Origin: Myxococcales bacterium
GTDB lineage: Bacteria; Myxococcota_A; Polyangia; Polyangiales; JAFGIB01
Assembly: GCA_028817905.1 (NCBI GenBank)
Contig: JAPPOR010000919.1
Coordinates: forward strand, 1 to 42,557
Direction: 5' to 3'
Length of the DNA: 42,557 bases
Under the pieces are notes generated by a model. The model was not told the origin of the DNA. It did no database searches and saw only the letters and a list, made by a program, of their open reading frames with translations. Position numbers and translations under genes: made by a program. Below, piece after piece: positions 12,501 through 21,500 of this stretch. The stretch's first letter is position 1. Each line of letters opens with the position of its first letter.

Positions 12501-15500
12501 CGTCGATGACGCCCAGGCTATTGCCGGCCGCCGCCGCTCGGTCGTCGTTTTCCATCGAGGTGGCGGCCGGCTTGGTCAGCGGGGTGTCATCCCACAGGGC
12601 CACAACGTGATCAAAGTCACTTCCGGAGGCACTGATATCGACGGTCCGCGTGTCACTGAGAGTGAAGCTGAAGAAGGCATCCGGACCCGTTCCTTCGGCA
12701 CCGCACACCGCCCCGCCCTCGGCGATCGCCTGGTCGAAGCGCGTGCCGACGAGGTCACTGGTCATCCCGGTCGTCACGCCGCTGAAGGCCTCTGGCGGAT
12801 AGAGGTCCGGGTTGGCGAGCGCCTGGGGCGAACCGAAACTCTCGTTCATGTTCCCCATGGCGTTCAGGTCGGTCACGGGTGGGCTGACGTCGCTTCCGGG
12901 GCTCGGCCCAGAACCACCGCTGCCGTCGAATAGGGCGATCACCGGATTGAAGCCGGGTAGCGGGTTGTTGACCGCGATGCGGACGGGCCCTGACGAGGTG
13001 GTCGTGAACGAGTACAGGGCGTCGGGGGCCAGGTCGGAGGTCCCGCACTGCGGTCCGGTACCGGACATCGTGGACACCAGGTAGTCCGCCGCCAGTCCCG
13101 TCGTGGTGGCGTTGTAGGTCGACAGCTGGGCGTCGGTGATGTCCCCCAGGGCGTGCTCGCTGTCGTCGTGCGGATAGTCGACGCCTTCCTCGAGCGGCGG
13201 GGCCACGCTGAGCTCGCCCACCGTGAGATTGGCGGTGCTGCCGCCGACGTGGAACCAGTCACCGTCGACCGCTCCGAGCGGGTTCGATGCGCCGTCGTTG
13301 CCCGCCTCGCCGCGATCGTCGTACTCGGCGGTGGTCGCGGCTGGGGGCGAGAACGGCGAGCTGTCGAACAGCGCAAGGGTATGGGGGTGATCGGTGCTCG
13401 CGGATCCGATTTCCACTTCCTTGGTGGTCGCGAGCGAAAAGGTGAAGAACGCGTCCGGGCCGACCGGGTCGGCGCTGCACACACCGCCACCCGCGTTGGG
13501 AGCGACATTGAAGGCGGCGCCCGCCACATCGTTCGACATCATAGTCGTATTGCCGATGAAGGCCTGGGTGCTGCCCACGTTGACGCCCTGGGCGGTGGTC
13601 CGGTCTTCGTTGGGATTGCCGCCGGCGCCCAGGTCCGCCGGCGGCCCCGCGGTCTCGGACTTCTTGAGCGGGTCGGACCCACTGCCACCATCGTACAGGG
13701 CGATCACCGCATCGTGCCCAACCGGGTTGAGGCGAACCACGACGTCGGTGCTGTTGGCTGGGACAAACGAGTAAATCGCGTCGGCGGAAGCGCTGCTGGA
13801 GCCACAGACGGGCGCGGGAAAATCGCTGGTCAGGCCTGTCGTGCTGGCGTTGATGACGGCCACCTGCTCGCCATCGACCGTGCCCAGGTCGCTCGGGTTG
13901 ATCGCATTGGGATTGCCGGCGTTGTCGAAGATGCGGGTGCTCATGAACGCGCTGCTCATGTTGGCCATGTCCGCCGTCTTGACGACCCACTGTCCATCCA
14001 CCGCCCCCAGGGGGTTGGCGATCGCCTGGGTCAGGTTGTCGTTTTCCATGACGAACGCACTGGCATCGCTGCTGCTGGCAGAGAAGGTGACGCTGTAGGA
14101 ACCGCGGCCCCCCGGTTCGCCGGTGACGACCGCCCAGTAGGTACCCGCCGCGAGACCCGCCGCCGCCACCTGGGGCGCCCCGTCGGCCAGGCGGCCACAC
14201 GAAAACGCCAGATTGCTCGCGCTCGGCTGGCCAGCGAAGAGTCCGACCACCGCGCCCGGGAAGGATCCGGTGATGTCGATGGACACGTCTGCCGTGTGGT
14301 CCAGGGTGAAGGTGAAGACCGCATCCGGCTCGAGGAAATCCGGGCTGCACAGGCCACCGAAGAAGCCGCCGACCGAGTTGGTCATGCCGTCCGTATTGCC
14401 GACGAAGCGCCGCTGGGCGCCAAAGATGTCCACGTTCTGCGGCGTCAGGGCGGTGTTGGGCGTGGGCAGGGGATGCTGCGCGTCCCCCTCGCAGATGTAG
14501 GGGAACTGGCCCCAGGTGATCGGGGTGTCCACCCACAGACCGTCCTGGTAGCGCATCCGCGTGCCGGGGTTTTGGGTGATCTCGTTCGGTTCCGTGCCAT
14601 ACCACGGGTACGGTGCCGTCAACCCCAGCTGGCCGCCGACCCACTGGCCCCAGCTGTCGGTGTAGGGTGTGATCTGCTGAAACCCGATGTGGTGCTCGTC
14701 GCCGCTCAGTGAGACCTGGGTCGCGATCTCGTCCTGCTCCAACGCGTCGTCGATCGTGACGAGATAGGAGCCGACCGCGGCGCACTTCTGGCGCGCCAGG
14801 TCCCAGCTGCTGATGTCCGTGCAGAACCAGTAGCGATGCAGGTTCCAGTCGTAGAGCGCGCAGTCCGGCGAAGGCTGGAACGGCAGGTTGCGCTCGTCGT
14901 AGAGCTGGGTGGTATAGGCCGGGTCCGACGTCTTGAACGATGTGGAGGGCCGCTCGAACGGGCCGTCGAACAGGCCGAGGACCGTGTCGTAGCCGGTTCC
15001 CTCCGTGGTGATCTCCACCAGGGTGGGCTGTGCGAGGCTAAAGGACCAAACCGCGTCGGGCGCCCCCGGCTCGGCGCCGCACTGGATCGCCGACGCGGCC
15101 ACGTCGCTGGCCATGCTCGCGGTCGTTCCCGTATAGGTCCACTGGCCACCCTGCTCGAGTGGGACGTGGGCCGAGGTGGTGTACCCCTCGTTGCCAGCCG
15201 TCGGGATGACTGTCTCCGCGACCTGGGCAGCCGTCAACGGGGCACCATTGGTGCCGTCATACAGCGTGAGGACCGGATCGAACTGGGTCTGGCCGTAGGC
15301 CGCAGAGATCCGCAGCTGCCCCGTTTCCGAGGGCACAAAGTAGTACAGGGCGTCGGCGGCCGCCGTGGCGCCGCCACAGGTCGGCGCCGGATAGTCGGCG
15401 GCCATGCCGGTCGTGCTGCCGTTGTCCACCTGGATGCGTCGCCCCATCGGATCCGGCAGCTGGGTCGCGTGGGTCTCGTTGGTGTTGTCCTGGTTGTTGA

Positions 15501-18500
15501 CCACCCGGAGCTCCTGGGCGGAGATCGACAGGTCGGCCAGGTCTCCGCCGTAGCGGAACCAGTTCGAGTAGGCATCCGGAGTGGGGTCCGGGTTGACGTC
15601 CGCCTCCTGTCGGGAGTCGTTGGCGAGGGGCACGACACCAGGCGTCCCCCCGAGGGCCGCCGAGCTGTAGAGCGACAGGACGGGACTGACGGCGGAGCCC
15701 GTGGCATCGATGATGACCTCGGTCGCCGTGCTGAGCGAGAAGTCGTACACGGCGTCGGGCGACCCGGGCGCCGTTCCGCACATGTTGGTGTCATAGGCGA
15801 TGTCCGCGCCCATGCCGGTCGTGTCGCCGGTGTAGATCAGCGTGCCTCCCCCCACGAGCGGCACGTTCTGGGATGTTCCCACATCATCGTTCGACATCCC
15901 GACGGGGGTGGTGGTCGTGGTCTGCTCGCTGGAGGTCAGCGGATCGCCATTTGTACCGTCGTACAGCGCCAGCGCCGTGTTGTACCCAGCATCGGGCGAG
16001 GCCGCGATACGCACCGTGGTGCTCTGCGAAGAGTAGAACGCGTACAGCGCGTCACTGGAGGCGTCCCCGGCAGAGCAGCTCGGCGCGTTGAAGTCGATGG
16101 TCTGGTTGGCGTGGGACGTGTCGGCACCCAGGATGGTGGCGCGTGACCCGAAGATGTCCCCCAGGTCGAGCGCTGCGCCCGCGTTGTTGGAATTGTCGCT
16201 ATTGTCCACGTTCACCTGGGCCTGGGTGCTCACGCTCAGGTTGCCCGTGTTGGCGTCGTAGACGAGCCAGTCGTTGGAGACGACGGGCGTCGGAGATGGG
16301 TTGGCGCTCGCCTCCTGGTAGGTGTCATTCTCGAGCAGGGTGGCCGCCGGACGCTCGAGCGCGCCGTCCTTGAACACATTGAACACGACCTGGTTGTCGC
16401 TGGCGGTCTGGACGGCGATCGCGTCGTGAAGCGCCGCCCACGGCTGCGAATCCAGTATGCCGTCGTCGTTGACGTCCAGGTCGTCTCCCACCGTGCCGGT
16501 GAAGTCCTCGACCAGCAGCAGGGTGACGGCGCCATTTTCGAACACGTCCGGGTCTGCGATCACCATCACGAGACCGCTCGAGTCACTGGTCAGGGCGATC
16601 TGCGTCGCCGTGTCGATCTCGCCAGACCGGGAGCCGTCGCCATCGACCTGCACCAGCCAGTAGTTGCTCAGGTCTGTGAGAGGTGGCCCGAGGATCTCGA
16701 CCACCTCCTCGTCGTCCACACCGATGTGGTCGAAGATGAACTCATTGATGATGGGCGTGGTGCGGGTGCTGCGCACGGAGTTGGGATAGAAGGGCGTGTA
16801 CAGCGCCTCGCCCGGTGCCGCGGTGCCTGTCGACCAGCCGGCGAGGAAGCCCTCGCCATCGTAGTCGTTGCGCATCCAGTCGGACGCGTTGTCGCTGTCA
16901 CTCTGGGTGGGCACGCGCGAAGCACCTGCCACCATCTGGGCGCCACCGTCGAAGTCCGGAGCCAACACACTCGGCGAGTACGTGAAGTCACCGAGATCCT
17001 GATCGGACACCGCGACCGAGTCGACGATGCTCGTCCACGGCGTCAAGTCCAGGACGCCGTCATTGTCGACGTCCAGATCCTGGCCCACGGTCGCGCTCGA
17101 TCCGTTTACAAGCAGGATCGTAAGGGTGCCCGGCTCGAGCTCACTGTCGAGCCATCCGGTCCACCAAAGCCCCCAGACGTCGGCTACATCGAGCGGATAG
17201 ATTCGGTCCACGACGCCGTTGTCGCCACTGTCACCGTCCACGACGACCAGTGAGTACTGGCTCAGGTCCACGAACGCCGGCGCGATGACCTCGATGAACT
17301 CGCGGGACTCGCCCCCCGAGTAGGAGGTCGAGAACTCACTGATCAGCGGCGGGTTCGATAGATCGAGCACCGCCAGGTTGGTCCAGGGGCCCAGGTACTC
17401 GATGGCTGTGTTGTGCGCTTCGCCAACCACCGGCGTGGCATCCAGGTCGAAGTCGTTGCGCAGCCAGTCGACGGCGCTGTTGGTGTCCTGCCCATCGGGA
17501 ACGCGGGAGGCGCCACCCGGCGGGGAGGACCAGCCGTCATAGCCACCCACGAGCGTTACATTGGAGTAGGTGTGGTTCGCGCTGCCCGAAGCGGACGCAT
17601 CGATGTTGACCTCGGTCACGTCGTCGAGCGTGAACTTGAAGACGGCATCGCCGGCGCCGAAAGCCGCGCCGCACGCGAGTGCGGTCGGATCCACGTCGAC
17701 CGACATGGAAGCGGTGCTGCCCCGGTAGGAGCGTACACCTGCCGAAAGATCGACGATCTCGGCGGTCGCGTCGTCCTCATTGGGGTTGCCCTCGGCATCC
17801 AGCTCGACGGTCACCGGAGTAGATGAAGGCACGCCCTCGAACACGGCCACGGCGGCGTTGAGTCCGGTGTCCGGAGTGAGATTGATATCGACCGTGGTGT
17901 CCAGCCGCGGGCTGATCCTGTAGACCGCATCCGGCGCGTTATCCCCCGGGCCACAGGACAGCACGTTCTGGGTGTAGTGGCCCTGCATCCCGGACAGGCT
18001 GGTGTTGGTGACCTGAAGCTTGCTGCGATAGGCATCGCCCAGGTCGAGCGCGCTCAGCGCCTGTTCGTTGTCCTTGGTTGCGTTGTCGACCTCCAACCGC
18101 CGGTCGTACAGCGAGGTGAGCCGAACCTCATATGCAATGTCCACCGACAGGGCGGCGTTGCTGTCCACGACCACGTAGTACGTCTGGCCGGCGGTCACAT
18201 CCACGTCGGTCGACGCGGGGTTATTGACGGTTCCCGTCCCGCAAGCCTCGGCACCGCTGACATCGCTCAGCAGCGTACCGTTGCCGCCGGCTGCACCGGG
18301 CCCGGTCACCTTGACCTCGTACTTGCCCGCGGGGCTGGTCGCTGTACCCGTGACCACAAGATAGTAGCGGTTGGGGACATTGAAGCTCAGGGTCAGCGGG
18401 GGATCGGATGCCTGCTGGCAACCGAGCAAGGTCGCGCCGCTGACGGAGTTTTCGTACACACCCAGGACTGCCTCGTAGTTGGCTGCGGAGAGGTCGGCAA

Positions 18501-21500
18501 TCACGCCGGCCATGGAGCCGCCCGGATTGATCTCGAACACCGCGTCCGGTGCGCTCTGGGTCGCACCGCAGCCGGAAACCAGCCCTGCCGCCACCCCATC
18601 CACATCGATGCCCATGCGGCTCGTCGCCCCGCGCAGGTGCAGTGTTGTGGTAGAGCTCAGGTTGTAGACCGTAGCGAGCGCTTCCGACTCGCTGGGAGGT
18701 GTCGCTGGAGGAACCCCCTCACAAATGAAGTAGGTGGAGTCACCAAAGGACGCCGCGCAGCGCTTGTCCTCCCAGGTCCCGTCGGTATTGATGGCGGCGC
18801 ACAGGTGGCTGTCCTCGTTCGGCTCGCTTCCGCCCCAGTTGGTGACCGTTCCGGTGCCGTCCTCCCACTGGTAGCTGCTGCTCGCGTCCGCCCGGCGGTA
18901 GCCGATGTGATAGTCGCGACTCTGACCGGCGACGTAGCCCTCAATCACAGCCTGCTCGGCGGCGTCGTTGATCGACACGAGCTTCATGCCCGTGCCGGCG
19001 CAGGTCGTCGCCGCCGCATCCCACTGCTGCCGGGTGTTGCACACCGCATACAGGCGCTGATTGTGCGTGTGCAGGGTGCAAGCCGAGTGCGGTTTGACCG
19101 CCTGCACTGCGGCAGACGCGATGTCGAACTCGTCGACCGGAACATTGGGCGTCGATGCGGGTGGGGGACCGTCAAAGACCGACAGCTTCAGGGGGCTGGC
19201 CACGGTCGGCTCGGCCTCGACCCGAACGGTTCCGTTCACACTGGGTGTGAACGAGTAGACCTGATCTTGCGCTGCCAGGGCCGCCCCGCAGCCACTGACG
19301 GCATCGCTGTAGTCGTCCGCGGTCGCCACGGCCAACGTGGCACCACTCGTGGTGGTCTGTACGGCGGAAATCGGATCGCCGAGGTGCAACGCGACGCTCG
19401 CGCGCTCATGCGTGTTGGCGCTCGCATCGGCGCTGGCGCTCTGCCCCGGTGGGACCGAATACAGGGCGATCACCGGATCGAACAGGGCGCTCTGGTCGGA
19501 CTGCACCCCACTCGTGTTGCCGTCCTCTACGCGCAGCTCGAGTTCCGTGGGTTTGGTCAGGGTGAACCGGAGCATCACGTCTTCGGCGCTGTCCTTCGCG
19601 TCGCAACTGATGCCCGAGATGGTGTCGGAGAACTCGGCGGTTCCATAGGCACCGGAAGATCCACTGATGTCGCTCACCTGGTAGGCGGCGTTGGTCACCT
19701 CGCCGAAGTACTCGATCGCCTGGTGGGGCATCTCCCCCAGGTAGGGCACCGTCGCTCCGTCCGACTTGTATGCCTCCGGCGGCTTGTCGTCGTGCAGGGA
19801 GATCACCGTGTCGAAGGAACTGCCCTCGGTGTCGATCCGTACCCGTCGGGGAGAGTCCAGCTGGAAGCTGTAGACCGCGTCCGCCGCGTTCGGGTGGGGC
19901 CCACACTGGGTGAGGCTCTCGTCGTAGTCCGCATCGATGCCCACCGCATCGGTTGCGCCCAGCACGGTGAGGTAGTCCCCATCCAGGTTGCCCCCGTTGC
20001 CCAGGCTGGCAGCCGTATCGAAGGTGTCATTCGTCGCGAGGTTGATGCTCGAGGATGGGTTCGTCGGCAGGTCCGACGGGGTGCCTTCGTGCAAGGACAG
20101 GACCGTCCCGAAGCTGCTCTCACTGCTGTCGAACGTGACATGTGCCGCCAAGGTGGGACGGAAGGTGAACATCACCTGGTTGGTGTTGCCATCGGCGCCG
20201 CACCCGCTGATCCCACCCAGTAGACCCGCCCCGGAGTTCGCGCCGTCGGTGGTCCCAATGTAGGTCAGGTAGGTCTGGTCGGGCCCAGATGAGAGCGCGA
20301 CGACCTGCTGGTCCATCACGTAGATCGGCGCCCCGACCGAATTGGGCACACCGCGGAACAGGGACATCACGATGTCCTGGTCGGTGGCCGGGGTACCGTC
20401 CTCGCCGCGGGTCGCCAGGTGGAAGTTGAGATCCAAGGGGCCGCTGCCGGCTGGGACGATGAAGCGATACACCTGGTCCGGCGCAGCGGCGTCCGGGCCA
20501 CAGCCCGTGATGCTCGCGGGGTAGTCACCCACCATGCGCTCCAGGTCCCCGACGAAGGTGAGGTACTTGCCCGCCAGGTCCCCGACATTGTGCGCGGTTG
20601 CAAACGTTTCGGCCGTGACCGGTGCGAAGTGCGCCTGGTAGTCGCTGGCGGACCATCGCTGGACGTCGCTGCTGAAATCGCTCGGGTCCCGGGCCTGCGC
20701 GTCGAAATCTGCGAGCGGGTAGAAGCCGTTGGGGCTGTTATAGCTGTGCGAAGCAAGGTTGGGCCCGTGCACCATGTCGGCGTCCGTGAACAGCACGACG
20801 ATCGGCACCGTGTCCGGACGAAAGCACGGGTAGCCCCAGTGGCTGGCCGCACAGCCCGAACCGTTGCGGTCGGGTACGGCCGGACGCTCGACACCGAAGT
20901 AGTGGCCTTGGCCGGTGAGCACGGAATGAAGCGCAGCCATGGAGGACTCGGGCCACACCCGGTTGCTGTTGGTCTGCATTTCCGCGATGGCGTCGCGCAC
21001 CGCGAGCACGTCGTCGGTCATGTCAACCTGGTGCCGGAAGGTGTGCTCGTCGGCGTGCCCATAGTCGCGATAGGGCACCATCCGGAAGTACCCCGTGCCG
21101 AACCATGCGCTGCCCACCAGGCAGCGGACGGCGCCGACCACGCCCTGGTCCTTGAGCTCATTGTCCGGGAAGCCATCGAAGTCCAGGTCGGGGCAGTCGA
21201 TCTGACCGCCGCAGTAGGTCGCTTGGGCGCTCAGGCAGCTGTCCTGGTTGTCAGATGCGACTACGCTCTGACAAGCCGCCTGGCTTCCGCTGACGGGAGC
21301 GTCGCAGCAACGGGAAAGGTGTGCGCAGTTGACGACGTTTCCATCCACCATCGAGCCGACGAGGTTGTCGCGCTCTCCGCCCATCGAGCCGGTCATGTCC
21401 AGCAGGAAGTAGACGTCGGCGTTACGGATCTGCACACCGAGCTCGAGGCCGTCGGTGGCCGACTCGCCCTGGTCCAGCTCGTGAAAGATCGTGAACGGTT

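Noticed and set aside
13259-14785. 508-aa minus-strand ORF
   Set aside because: Wrong register relative to the giant frame; His/Arg/Gly-rich out-of-frame translation.
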